From: Salminus brasiliensis
Lineage: Eukaryota; Chordata; Actinopteri; Characiformes; Bryconidae
Reading direction: 5' to 3'
DNA length: 64,000 nt
Assembly: GCF_030463535.1 (NCBI RefSeq)
Contig: NC_132878.1
Coordinates: 91,454,007 to 91,518,006, forward strand
Shown: one piece after another, positions 34,201 to 54,201 of the stretch
How the letters are laid out: each line of letters opens with the position of its first letter
How positions within the stretch are numbered: position 1 is the stretch's first letter
The notes under the pieces: model-generated
Databases searched by the model: none
What the model was told of the DNA's origin: nothing
The model's input: the letters and a program-made list of their open reading frames with translations, nothing else
Program-made: the position numbers and the translations under genes

Positions 34201-37200
34201 GCATAATGTATCAGTAAACAGGGGTGTTATAAAACCATGAATAAGCTTGCCCCGGGTGGTCCAGCGGACTAAGGATCTCTCACTATGGTCAGAGGATCAG
34301 CCTGACCATTGGTCTTGCTCTCTCCAGGGTGGGTAGATGTTGCTCTATCCCTACATCATAGCGATTCCCTTCAGGCGTGTTGTTGCATCAGCGGCAGTGT
34401 GCTAGTCCACCCTCACTGGTGTCAGGGGCATGGCGTGCGATGGGGGGAAAATTAGGTGGGTGAAAATTGGGTGAAAATTGGCTTAAAAAGTAGCTGGTGG
34501 GCAAAATGTTTAGAGGAGAAAGTAGCCTGTGTATTAAAGTGTGTATATTTCTCATTGGGCTGTGTATTGGCTGGTGAACCTGGTGATTCGGCCCATATCA
34601 CATTACAGGGGTTGCGATTCGGTCTATAGTCATACATTACGATACTGTAATGAAGGCGGTATTACGCAATAGATGTCCGTGCAGACGTGCATGGTCACAC
34701 TGATGCTTTGAACCTGGCCTTTCCTCCGTGTTGGAGAGACTTCCATTGGTATACAAATTTTAATATTTTATTCTAAGACAAAAGTTTAAATAAAAGGAGA
34801 TGATTTAGCAGTTTAGGCCTACCTGAAGCCCCCCCAGCCACAACATCCTAACCACAGCCGGTATGCCCCCAGTGTCCTCTTTTTTTTTTTAAACTTGGCC
34901 AAATACTACAGTACTATACATGATTCACTGACTCTTTAGATGGGTGTGACGGTCATGCTCCATCCTTAAACACTGAAATCCCCCTGGCTTGTCTGAACAT
35001 AGCTGCAGTTGCCTAAGTTGTTACAGGGTGTGATGGCTGGTGTTCCTAATGGTGTTCGTAATGGCTCAAATGACTCATAACGCCACCAACCATCTTTGAA
35101 TTTCTGAATAAGCCCAGACAATTTAAACTGGGCTAGCTATTTGCCAATCATGGTTGTTAGATATCTAGTACAGGCCAGGACCTGTAGCAAGAACATGACA
35201 TTGTGTCTTATGGTTCTCCCTTTGTTTTCCAGTGGTGCTGATAGGGGAATCCGGCGTAGGAAAGAGTAACCTACTCTCGCGCTTTACCAAGAATGAATTC
35301 AACCACGACAGCCGGACGACTATCGGCGTGGAGTTCAGCACGAGAACGGTGCAGCTTAACAGCTTGACCATTAAAGCCCAGATATGGGACACAGCTGGAC
35401 TGGAGAGATATCGTGCCATCACTTCTGCGTGAGTAGAGCCTATGCACACAAACAGTAGACGGGCTATTAGGCTCTAATGTTGCATTCAGACCGTCTTCCA
35501 GTTGATTCCAGTTGAAGCTACCAGCTGATTGTATTTGGGTGGTCATTGACAACTGGTGAAATGACTGTGAATACATACAGTAGTGTATCTGCCATTATAG
35601 ACCCATTATGACTTGACCTGCCGTGTCAGAGAATCCTTTTTAATCTAATCTACTTATTGCTGACATGCAGTTTTCTGGAAGATGACTTTTCCTTGTGTTA
35701 AAACCTGGAAATGTAAGTGTTTGCTTAGTCCATATCTAGTTCCAGTTAGATAGATAGATAGATAGATAGTGTGGCATAGTGGGTAAAAACAGTACCCTTC
35801 CCATGGCAGACTGGGGTTTGATTCTCTGGCTGGACAAGCCCACCACTCTACACCAGTAAGAGTCCTTGGTTAAGGCTCTACATTCTCCTACCTGTGTAAC
35901 TTGGTTCAAGTCACAAATGTAAGTCACTCTGGATAAGAGCATCAGACAAATGCTGTCTATGTACATTTGAAAATTTACAACCCCCTTACCTAGGGATAAT
36001 AGGAACATCTATGCAACAATTTGACTTAAATTCCATGATTAAATTTGGGTTTTGTGTTCGAATCAGAATTATCTTCATTAATAAACATTGGAATCCAGGT
36101 TTAGTAATATAAGCAATTTCAGACAGTAATTTTTCTAATAAAATTATTCCTTGTTACAAAATGTATTTCTAGAATGCTTCGTATTTCATGAATGTTGATT
36201 AAACCTTGAGGCAGAGGACAAAACAATTAAAAACAGACAACACAGTGTCCTTTAACCATTATTGAGTTCCTGCTGTTGCCAGTGTACTCAAAATAATAAA
36301 TAATAATAAGAAGAAAATAATAAATAAAATATTACATTGTGTAAAAGCCATTATTGAATAAATAACAACAAAATGACAAATATTACATCACTAAAAATTG
36401 GTGCCTTGGCTTAAACTTGCAGCAGTACAAAAATTAAGTTACTCAGACAACTAATAGTAAAGTCTATTAACTTATTATAAACAGTTCAGGGTGCTTAGAC
36501 TTTTATTGCAGCAAATTTACTGATAGGTTTAAGTTTTTACAGTTAAGACTGTATAACTATAGACAGTATAAACACAACACCAACCCACACCTTCGACAAA
36601 AAAGAAGAACTTTTTAGAATATTATTAAAATCATTTATGCAATTATTCAGTTATACAATTCATTTAAAATTTGATGCAGTTAAATTGTCACCTGCAGGTT
36701 TGTATTGTATTTTACACCCCCATTAAAAATCCTAAGAATTTTCACTTAGATTCACTTAGACAATCTTGAGACAGAATCCAAGTATGATCATCTCTGCTTG
36801 GTCCAGAAATCCTTAATAGTCTTAAAGGACTTGACACGCCCTCTTCCCTCTTCTTCTTGTTCCTCCTCTTCAGGTATTATCGGGGGGCCGTCGGAGCGCT
36901 GCTAGTTTATGACATTTCAAAGCACCTGACCTATGAGAGTGCGGAGCGCTGGCTGAAGGAGCTTTATGACCATGCAGACCCCCATATTGTGGTCATGCTT
37001 GTGGGCAACAAATCAGACTTGGCGTCTATACGGTCTGTGCCAACAGAGGATGCAAAGGACTTTGCAGGTACTACACTTCAACGTCATGAGTTAGCATACG
37101 TGCATGCTTTGTTAGCTTCCTTTCACCCTGTTCTTCAGTGGTCAGGCCCTCGCAGGACCACCACAGAGCAGGTAGGATTTGGGTGGTGGGTCACTCTCAT

Positions 37201-39174
37201 CACTGCAGTGACACTGACATGGTGGTGGTGTGTTGGTGTGGAGTTTTAAGTGTTGTCCACTTACTGTCCACTCTATTAGACACTTCTACTTAATTGCTTA
37301 TCTATTGCTATTGCTGCACAGCTTATGTTAGTCTTTACCTTGTTCAGTACCTAGTGTCAAAAGCTCATGATGAATGGGCCAATAGAAATGCTCCAAAAGG
37401 ATTTACCTTGACTTCGAAAGTTCAGAAGGTTTTTTCCATCTTCTGTAAAGTTGCCGTTTTGGAGAGATAGCGTTTGTGTGTGGCGACTGCGCTGGAAGTA
37501 ATGATATCTGTCCTAGAGAAAATGTGGTCTGTCCCTTTCCTATTTAGAAAAAAATGGACTGCTGTTCATGGAAACTTCGGCCTTGGAGTCAACAAACGTG
37601 GAGACCGCGTTCAACAGCGTACTTACAGGTGAGTTCTGTATACTGTCAATAGCTCAGCTCAGATTTCTCTGTATTTTCCTTCCGTGTAGCCTTGCTCTTG
37701 GAATTACTGCGCACTTACTGTACTACTGCTTCATTACACAGTGGAATGTGCCTTGTATATATACACTTATTAGCCATAACAGTTAAGAGTACCACCAACA
37801 CAGCTCTGACCCATCAAGGCATGGACTCCACAAGACCTCTGAAGGTGTCCTGTGGTCTCTGGCCCCAAGACATTAGCAGCATGTCCTTTAAGTCATGTAA
37901 GTTGTGAGGTGGGGCCTACATTATGAATATCAGTGAGCCTTGGGCACCCATGACCCTGTCACCGGTTCAACGGTTGTCCTTCCTTGGACCACTTTTGGTA
38001 GGTACTGACCACTGCATACCGGGAACATCTCAGAAGACCTGGCTGATGTTCTGGAGATGTTCTGACCCGGTCGTCTAGCCTTATGCATGCCAATTTTCCT
38101 GATTATAATGCATCAACTTCAAGAACTGACTGATCACTTGCTGCCTAATATGTAGATCCCACCTCTTGACAGGTTCCATTGGAACCAGTTAGTGAGTTAT
38201 TCACTAACTCACCTGTGGTTTTAATGTTATGGCTGATTGGTATATATATTTGCTATGCTTTTCAGCATTTCCACCATGAAGAAAGCCAAATCCAAAACCT
38301 AATCCTAACCCTCATTCTGTTCCTAATCTTTACCCTAACCTCAACCTCAACCCAGAACCTAAGTCCTAATAAGTCCTAATCCTCATCCTGCCTCTAATCC
38401 TAACCTTAACCTCAACCCAAAACCTAATCCTAACCCTGGCCCCTTCTCCTCAGCCTATTCCAGTTAAGCTCCAGTTCCAGATTGGTATCAGCCACAGGTC
38501 TTTAGCAGCTGGTTGAGGGTGTTGAGATGGTCAGTATTAGACCTGTTATAGATGATCAGTGATCCCTCAGGTGAACATCTACAGATCTGAACCTGGACTC
38601 TCCTACTATAGTGAAGAACAGCTAAATTCAGTAAACGTCTCCAGTCTCTTGATGATCTACTGAATGTTCAGATGCTGCTCCATCACTGAGATGTTTGAGA
38701 CGTTACTGGGAGTCTGATGAGTGTTAATTTCATCTATAAAGGACCACTCCAAAAGAAAAGTCTCACCAACGTTAGGACACACTATGAAAACCTCTGTCTT
38801 TTTGAACATGTTTAAACAGAAGGACATTTGATCTTCACTTAAACAATATTGGGAGACAGAGGTAATATAAGTAAACACATACTTACTCTTGTTTGTTGAA
38901 GTGAGCGGTGAAGATCACCATGGCCAGATCCAAAGGGCTCCTTCCATTGCACTACTATTGTATTACTATTACTATATAATTGTTGGCAATTCTAAAAATA
39001 ACAACTGTTGCTATTGAGGAGAAACCCAACCTGATATCTCTTACAGAAATCCATAAGAAAGTGAGCAGTAAAGAGGTCACTCGCGGGTCAATCAATGCCG
39101 TGTCGCTGTCCAGTCCCCAGCCCGCGCAGACCGACGCTCAGGAGGAGAAGAAGGCTTGCTGTAAGAACTTGTGA
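31300..39174 (+). CDS. rab25: Rab25 small GTPase (5 exons)
   Basis: Exons: 31300-31336, 35233-35428, 36874-37067, 37548-37628, 39047-39174. The frame is 636 nt, 211 aa (human RAB25 is 213). GTPase motifs: P-loop GESGVGKS at 17-24, switch I TIGVEF 42-47, switch II WDTAGLE 64-70, NKSD 123-126, TSAL 152-155. The usual switch II glutamine is leucine at 69, which is a known natural Rab25 feature and predicts low intrinsic GTP hydrolysis. The C-terminus ACCKNL holds the double cysteine for geranylgeranylation (207-208). Rab25 is the epithelial Rab11-family member acting at apical recycling endosomes with Rab11-FIP effectors. The start has G at -3 and +4. The rab25a or rab25b assignment cannot be made from the window. 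Confidence 0.95.
32135..32575 (+). mobile_element. MITE copy, rab25 intron 1, 5'-truncated
   Basis: It starts inside the element at 'GGCTTTCTACTAGATTTTG' and runs to the right end 'GGTGTCCACAAATATTTGG'. The body matches the copy at 45128. Confidence 0.75.
32580..33969 (+). other. rab25 intron 1, central part
   Basis: No exon seen. An A/T-rich tract with AATAAATAA runs lies at about 33330-33580, ending in an A9G8-like stretch near 33575. The following 250 bp looks like old repeat sequence of unknown class. Confidence 0.4.
33970..34175 (-). repeat. SINE family A, rab25 intron 1
   Basis: On the minus strand: GTGGTGGCTCAGCAGTTAG head, shortened body, and the tail reading CACCTTTACCTGG. Confidence 0.8.
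34245..34495 (+). repeat. tRNA-like SINE, family C
   Basis: Begins 'CCCGGGTGGTCCAGCGGACT' and ends with repeated GGGTGAAAATTGG-type units. The head resembles a tRNA gene but the element is too degenerate and too long to be one. Only one copy was seen. Confidence 0.5.
35748..35965 (+). repeat. (GATA)n and SINE family B, rab25 intron 2
   Basis: A short GATA run precedes 'GTGGCATAGTGGGTAAAAAC'. B-box-like 'CTGGGGTTTGATTCTC' and the tail 'GTCACTCTGGATAAGAGC' follow. Confidence 0.8.
35966..36873 (+). other. rab25 intron 2, 3' part
   Basis: Strongly AT-rich. No gene and no recognisable mobile element. It ends in a long pyrimidine tract before the exon 3 acceptor at 36873. Confidence 0.5.
37365..37500 (-). 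repeat. Family E repeat, rab25 intron 3
   Basis: Inverted relative to most copies: 'GGGCCAATAGAAATGCTCC' is the reverse complement of the shared TTTCTATTGGTCC stretch. Confidence 0.55.
37760..38255 (-). mobile_element. Deleted Tc1-type element, rab25 intron 4
   Basis: Inverted ends 'TTAGCCATAACAGTTAA' and 'TTTAATGTTATGGCTGATT'. The interior retains transposase-derived text in minus sense ('CATGGACTCCACAAGACC', 'TTCCTTGGACCACTTTTGG') on both sides of a large internal deletion. Confidence 0.8.
38285..38440. repeat. Degenerate telomere-like CCTAA repeats
   Basis: About 155 bp of CCTAA/CCTAAY-type units (AATCCTAACCCTCAT, TTTACCCTAACCTCAACC) interspersed with AACC variants, in rab25 intron 4. 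It is an interstitial remnant or an AC-rich satellite. Confidence 0.6.
38495..38695 (+). repeat. Dispersed repeat, family F
   Basis: About 200 bp almost identical to 41765-41945 (TCTTTAGCAGCTGGTTGAG … CTTGATGATCTACTGAATG). The second copy is embedded in a Tc1 relic, so this is a mobile or copied unit of unknown class. Confidence 0.7.
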
Positions 39175-39717
39175 GAACGGTCTGAAGAGATGGCTGAGAG
39201 GGACTGAGGACCAGTTGGACTTCTCCTTCGTCGTCCATGGACGGACACAGGGCTCTTCCATTCACTTCTAATCACCATAAATTCACGAGAACCACTTTTC
39301 CGATGACTGATGTGACCTTATGTATTCCTGCATGCCATGTGACGACTGCATGACTGTCATGAGAAAGTATTTTTGGATGTCTTTAGCTTCACAATGCTTA
39401 AAAAAGCCATTTAAATAACCCTAGATTTTAACCTGATCTCTGTTGACGACATCTGAATCATTCGAATGATCACCACAGACAAGGATTTCAGTTCTTCTCT
39501 CTGTATTTTTAATATAACAGAAACCCCACTGACTTCGGTGAACAAACTTATGAAATATGTGACTTTATAAAGGGAATCAGAAGCCTTAGGAACTGTTACA
39601 GAAACTCCCATTTATTAATTACGCTACGAACTGAGGTAACATTCAGTTCATCGTCTACCCCACTCAATTGTACTCAATTAACTTTTCACTGTAACACTTT
39701 TTAACACATACCTATAC

Positions 39718-40205
39718 ATCGATTAGCCATAACATTAGCACCATTAGAACAGGTGACATCGAAAAGCATTGATCGGTTTCATCTGTCAAGGGGTGGGATC
39801 TACATATTAGGCAGCAAGCGAACAGTCAGTCCTTGAGGGTGATTATGTGTTAACAGCAGGAGGGTCTGAGCCATTTTGTCAAGAACCGTCTAGCTGGGAT
39901 GGCTAGACGACTGGGTCAGAACATCTCCAAGGCCATCAGGTCTTGTGGTATTCAGTGCTTACCAAAAGTGGTCCAAGGAAGGACAACTAGGCATCTAAGG
40001 CTCACTGACACTCATGAAGGCCCCACCTCACAACTTACAGGACTTGATTGATTGAATTTGCCAAGGTCTAGGGGCCACATACCACAGGACTTCCGTCTGA
40101 GGTCTTGTGGAGTCCATGATTCACATGGTCAGATTAGTTGTGGTGGTACAAGGAGGACCTACTCAGTATTTGGCAGGTGGTGCTAATGTTATGGCTGAAT
40201 GAAGG
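39718..40205 (+). mobile_element. Second deleted Tc1-type element, downstream of rab25
   Basis: Ends 'GATTAGCCATAACATTAGC' and 'GCTAATGTTATGGCTGAAT'. The interior is the same family as 37760-38255 but in the opposite orientation. It lies in or just after the rab25 3' UTR. Confidence 0.8.
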
Positions 40206-40642
40206 AGTGAATGAATTATTAAGACTTATTAATAGGATATCATTGTAGATCGAAATCTATAAATGCATTGAAATCACTGCTCATGGTCATCAGCCATTAT
40301 GCTACAGATGTGGTGGACAGAGGCTATGGGAAAAGGGTGGCCTGTTCCCTCTTCAGATGCTTTACTGCCTGTCCTGTTGGGTATAAATGCAGAAATAAGT
40401 GTATTTCTGAATCTGAACTGTTCATTATCAGCTTATAATCAGATCAGATTACATGTGTTCCTTCATGTTAAACTAAACTGTTGAGTTCCTGTCTGTGCTT
40501 ATTTGAATCACATGATAATATTTGCAGCAAATCATTTAGGAAATGCACCTGTATAGATATATAGATGTTACTGTGTGATCACTATAGCGGTGTTAAAGGA
40601 TGAACACTATCAGGGATCAAGGGCATATTGCAGCTTTTATGT

Positions 40643-40648
40643 AATAAA
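40643..40648 (+). terminator. rab25: Candidate rab25 poly(A) signal
   Basis: AATAAA about 1.47 kb after the stop codon, downstream of the Tc1 relic. If it is used, the 3' UTR includes the transposon. Nearer non-canonical sites cannot be excluded, and another AATAAA lies at about 40987 inside repeat sequence. Confidence 0.35.
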
Positions 40649-41049
40649 TACTTACTTTGATTTGACTCATTGATGAATTATTGTGCTCCAAAAACCTTCA
40701 CTACCACAGACATTGCATTGTAGGCTGCTAGGCTTCATAATGGGCTCTTTTTAGGTTCCAGGCCTTTATGTAAATTTCCTTGAAAGCTTCTTCTACTTGT
40801 ACCCTCACTACACACTATCAGCAAGGAGGAGGATGGGTTCTCCTTTGAGTCTTGGTTCCTCTCAGTGTTTCTTTCAGAGTTTGTCCTGACACTGTCCTGA
40901 ATCTTTGGTGGCGCTAATTAGGGGTCTAAATCTGGATTTCTGGAAAGCTGCTGTGGGACAATGTTTGCTGTAAAAAGACCTATATAAATAAACTTTAATG
41001 ATCATATGAATGTGTGTGGTTAATCAAAAGAGAACAAGAAATATATGTA

Positions 41050-42097
41050 CACTATATAGGCAAAAGTATTCACTCACCCATCCAAATCCAAATCTTTTTC
41101 GATAACAAGGTTGTGGGTTCGATTCCCGGGCTTGGCAAGCTGCCACTGTTGGGCCCTTGAGCAAGGCCCTTTACCCTCTCTGCTCCCCGGGTGCTGGAGT
41201 TGGCTGCCCACCGCTCTGGGTGTGTGTGTTTTCACTACCACAGATGGGTTAAATGCGGAGGACACATTTCACTGTGCAGTGCACACTGTACAGTGACAAA
41301 TACGTGCACTTTCACCTTTACCTTTACCTTAAATCATTGAGTTCAGGTGTTTCAATCAATCCCAAAACCAAGCACCTAGGCACCGAGGCTGACTGCCTCT
41401 ACAAACATTTGTGTAACAATGGGGTCTTGCTCTCAGGAGCTCAGTGAATTCCTGCGTGGTATTGTGATAGGATGCCAGCTGTGCGGCCAGTCCAGTCGTA
41501 AAATTTCCTCACTACTAAATATTCCACAGTCAGCTGACAGTGGTAATAACACAGTGGAAGCGGTTGGAAGTGGAAGTGTACGGCCACGTAAAATGACAGA
41601 TGCTGAGGCGCATTGTGGGCAGAGGTCCCAATTGCTCAATTGCTACAGAGCTCCAAACGTCATGTAGCCTTCAGATTAGCTGGAGAACAGAGAGTGTAGA
41701 GAGCTTCATCGAATGGGTTTCCATGGCCGAGCATCTGCATCCAAACCCATGCACTGGACTCTAGAGCAGATCTTTAGCAGCTGGTTGAGATGGTCAGTAT
41801 TAGACCTGTTATAGATGATCAGTGGTCTCTCAGGTGAACATCTACAGATCTGAACCTGGACTCTCCACCTAAAGTGAAGAACAGCTGAATTCAGTAGACG
41901 TCTCCAGTGAAAGTCTCTTGATGATCTACTGAATGCTCCATCACTGTGGCCTTCAGATTAGCTGTAGAGCAGTGCATAGAGAGCTTCATGGAATGGGTTT
42001 CCACGGCTGAGCAGCTGCATCCAAGCCTTACATCACCGAGCCCAATGCAAAGCGTCAGATGTGGACGAATCATGCTTCTTTATTTGGCAATATAGTG
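41050..42097 (+). pseudogene. Nonautonomous Tc1 relic with nested insertions
   Basis: Ends CACTATATAGGCAAAAG and TTGGCAATATAGTG with TA on both sides. The remnant transposase N-terminus starts at about 41419 (MGSCSQELSEF, then a helix-turn-helix region ending near SLLNIPQS). A family A SINE (41095-41332) with AAATC flanks and a family F repeat (41765-41945) lie inside. The segment 41665-41745 is partly repeated at 41948-42030. The catalytic part is gone. Confidence 0.8.
41095..41332 (+). repeat. SINE family A inside the Tc1 relic
   Basis: It starts near GATAACAAGGTTGTGGGTTC, lacking the first part of the tRNA head, and ends with (CTTTAC)n. AAATC on both sides is a plausible target duplication. 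Confidence 0.85.
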
Positions 42098-42699
42098 TAC
42101 ATGTATACATGCAGTATATCGATGCTGGATTTTGTGGTGACGTCATCCGAACGGGATTGTTCTGAAAACTCTTCAGTGAAGGTTGTAGTTGTGCAGATGT
42201 TGCTGCACAGTAGAACAGGGCACCACCACTCCAGAGTCTGCTGAATCTTCCAGAAGCTTTATTGCAGTGAAACGGCTGAATTGCATTACAGACCTGAAAA
42301 CACTCTGCTTACAATCTACTTATAGGCTTCTTCTGCTTTGTGGGTGTCAGTTATTTTAATGAGTGCAAGGCAGCTGCTTAGAGGAGCCCATGGCTGCAAA
42401 TTGTTAGTACTAGGTTTGAGGAGTCTGAGTATTTGACTTTATTTGAGCTTTGACAATATGTATCACCTGATTTATTCCCAAAAATGACTGTGAAGAAGCC
42501 AGAGCACTAACAGCAATACTAACAGTGCTTTGGTGTCCAAACATACAGCATGGTTGTCTAAAATTACACAAAACAAAAGTAATACAGGAAATTATGTTGA
42601 AAAGTTTCATTATTATGAAGTCATGTCTTTTGGAGATCAGGTGATCTGTTGAATGTTTGCACAGCATTGTATCACACACACACACACACACACACATAT

Positions 42700-43062
42700 A
42701 TTCCCTCAGGTCGGCGTTTCAGCCAGTTGAGGATCAAGACCTCCAGACTACAGAGAAGCTTCTTCCCACACGCCATCACACTCATGAACAGCTGAACATT
42801 ACAACACTACATTCTGAATACAGTCTACTACACACATACATCCTATCCAGATGTTCTCTCTCTCTCCTTTCTCTGTACTGCACTTTTATTTATCTGATAG
42901 TGTCTCAGAACAATCTGTACTACCGTCTCAACCAGTGACTCCTCTGTTCTCCATATTTATATCTATTTAATCCAGTCTGCACTGTTACTGCACTTAGCAC
43001 TTTACCTTAAATATTAAGCTCTGCACATGTTAGGTTTACAGGTGTGTCTGTGCGTGTATGTC

Positions 43063-43101
<39 letters not shown>

Positions 43102-43237
43102 GATGGGTGTGTTTGTTACTTCTGTAATGTCAGTTATCGTGCACTGTGAGCTACTGTAACCAAAAACAAATTCCTTGTATGTGTAAGCATACTTGGCCAA
43201 TAAAGTCCGATTCTGATTCTGATGTATGTATGTAATT
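42700..43237 (+). repeat. 5'-truncated LINE (L2/CR1-type) 3' end
   Basis: Begins with a reverse-transcriptase C-terminal-like reading (FQPVEDQDLQ … LLPTRHH) typical of fish LINE ends. A 3' UTR with a GT microsatellite (about 43066-43100) follows. It finishes with CAATAAAGTCCGATTCTGAT, a hexamer-type tail. Confidence 0.7.
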
Positions 43238-43392
43238 TGTCCGGTTGACAGGGTGTCCTTTCTGGGAGCACTTTTGGTAGGTACTGAGCTCTGCATACAT
43301 AAATTCTCTGACCAGTCGTCCAGCCATCACAGTTTGTTTCTCGTCAAAGTAGCTAAGATCCTTTTAACACATCAACTTTAAGGACTGACTGT

Positions 43393-43400
<8 letters not shown>
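43238..43400 (-). repeat. Tc1-type fragment
   Basis: 'GGGAGCACTTTTGGTAGGTA' and 'CAGTCGTCCAGCCATCACAG' match the family of the two relics around the last rab25 exon. It is followed by (TA)n. Confidence 0.6.
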
Positions 43401-43423
<23 letters not shown>

Positions 43424-43439
43424 GCTTTTCCAACAGGTT

Positions 43440-44026
43440 TGCCACTGCACAATTCCATATTATTTAGAAGTTTGTATTATTACTATTATTATTAATAATT
43501 ATTAATTAAAATGATGACAATTATACTACTACTACTACTACTAATAATAAAAATTATTATTATTATTAATAATTATTATTATTGTTATTATTATCATCAT
43601 TTAATGAATAATAATTATTAATAATAATATTAATTGAGGTTTAGAGGTCATGTGTTGAATTGTAAAATCTATAAACAGAAATAAAAACTAATAAAATAAA
43701 AAATTATATATATAAAACACACAAATATAAAACACAGTCCAATTCCTAGTCCTCTCCAAACCTCTCAATCAATGCTACATTAAGTTAGGGTGCTCCTGCT
43801 GGATTTAGCAGAGGGATGATGATGATTCTTCATCTTCTTTTTCTATAATTGAGGTAATCAATTATATTCTAAAATGTGTATAATAGAAATAATTATATAT
43901 AAGCATATATTACTGAACATATCTTATATTAAATTAGGTTGCTGCTGGTGGATTTAGCAGTGGGATTCTTATTAATAATACAAATAATTATTATTATTAT
44001 ATCAATACTACGAATAATAATAACCA

Positions 44027-44063
<37 letters not shown>

Positions 44064-44252
44064 GCAGTTTAGAGGTCATCTGTTGTATTCCAAAATGTGT
44101 ATAATAGAAATAATTATATATAAGCATATATTACTGAACATATCTTATTTAAATTAGGTTGCTGCTGGTGGATTTAGCAGTGGGATTCTTATTAATAATA
44201 CAAATAAAAATAATAATAATTATTATATCAATACTACGAATAATAATAACCA

Positions 44253-44283
<31 letters not shown>

Positions 44284-44367
44284 GTTGCAGTTTAGAGGTC
44301 ATCTGTTGTATTCCAAAATGTGTATAATAGAAATAATATAATATATATATATTTTTAAAAATAAATA

Positions 44368-44420
<53 letters not shown>
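43440..44420. repeat. TTA/TA microsatellites with a 220-bp duplication
   Basis: The unit starting GCTGCTGGTGGATTTAGCAG occurs at 43941 and 44161, 220 bp apart, with (TTA)n inside. A diverged third copy starts near 43791. The block ends in a (TA)n tract at about 44340-44418. Confidence 0.85.
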
Positions 44421-44423
<3 letters not shown>

Positions 44424-44579
44424 GTGATTAACAGAAGGCCGTTTGTGCCACACGTTCCTGTCTACACGCCTACACACCTTCATCAGACCATGATCTGAGG
44501 CCTGTCCTGAAGCTGATTCTGCTCCCATGCAGGTGTTTCAGCTCCTACGTGGCACTTCAGGTGCTGTAATCGCCTTCTG

Positions 44580-45061
44580 CACTGTCACTAGTGGGCGGGA
44601 TAGCTTGAGACGATGACGTCGCACACCTGCGAACGGCAGCGCGTTTGCTCATTGGGCATCCCTGTGTGATTGACAGCCGGGGGAGCCAGTCAGAACGCGG
44701 CTGGTGGCAGGGCGCTAACGTCGCTTGGGAGCGAGAGACGGGGGCAGAAAGTTTTCGTGACGCAGGCAGCGCGGCTCTCTCTCCGCCACGGCTCGGGCTT
44801 CAAAACTCGGCGGTTTTTAAGGTTTTAGTGAGTGTTTACTTCACCGAGCTTACTTTCAGAGCCGGGATGCGCGTAACGAGCCGCTGTTGCTGCTGTCTTC
44901 TTCATGACAAGTTTCTTGGACGTTAGTTAGTTAGTTAGCTAGTTAGCCTGAAGCTAACTCGCTCGCTAAGTAAGTTGCTAGCTAGCTACACTGCCTAAAG
45001 ACGTGCTGTTCTCCCTGGTTATCTAGAACCCGACCTCACCTATCCATACAGGGCTGAAGCA
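44580..45061 (+). promoter_or_regulatory. rab11-like promoter and 5' UTR
   Basis: GC-rich island. A GC box GTGGGCGGGA at 44591-44600, a CRE-like TGACGTCG at 44614-44621 and an inverted CCAAT (CATTGGGC) at about 44650-44657. An upstream ATG at 44867 opens a 19-codon frame that ends at 44926. GCTA/GTTA-rich repeats follow at about 44925-45000. The transcription start is not mapped. Confidence 0.55.

Positions 45062-54201
<9,140 letters not shown>

Noticed and set aside
36857-37249. Extension of rab25 exon 3 past 37067 as an alternative C-terminus
   Set aside because: The GTACTA donor at 37068 and the matching exon 4 restore the conserved Rab sequence; the extension is intron.
41419-41667. An open frame that could be a small DNA-binding protein
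   Set aside because: It is the broken N-terminus of a Tc1 transposase inside the relic at 41050-42097.
43939-44341. Small frames with poly-leucine stretches
   Set aside because: Translation of (TTA)n microsatellite inside a duplicated AT-rich block.
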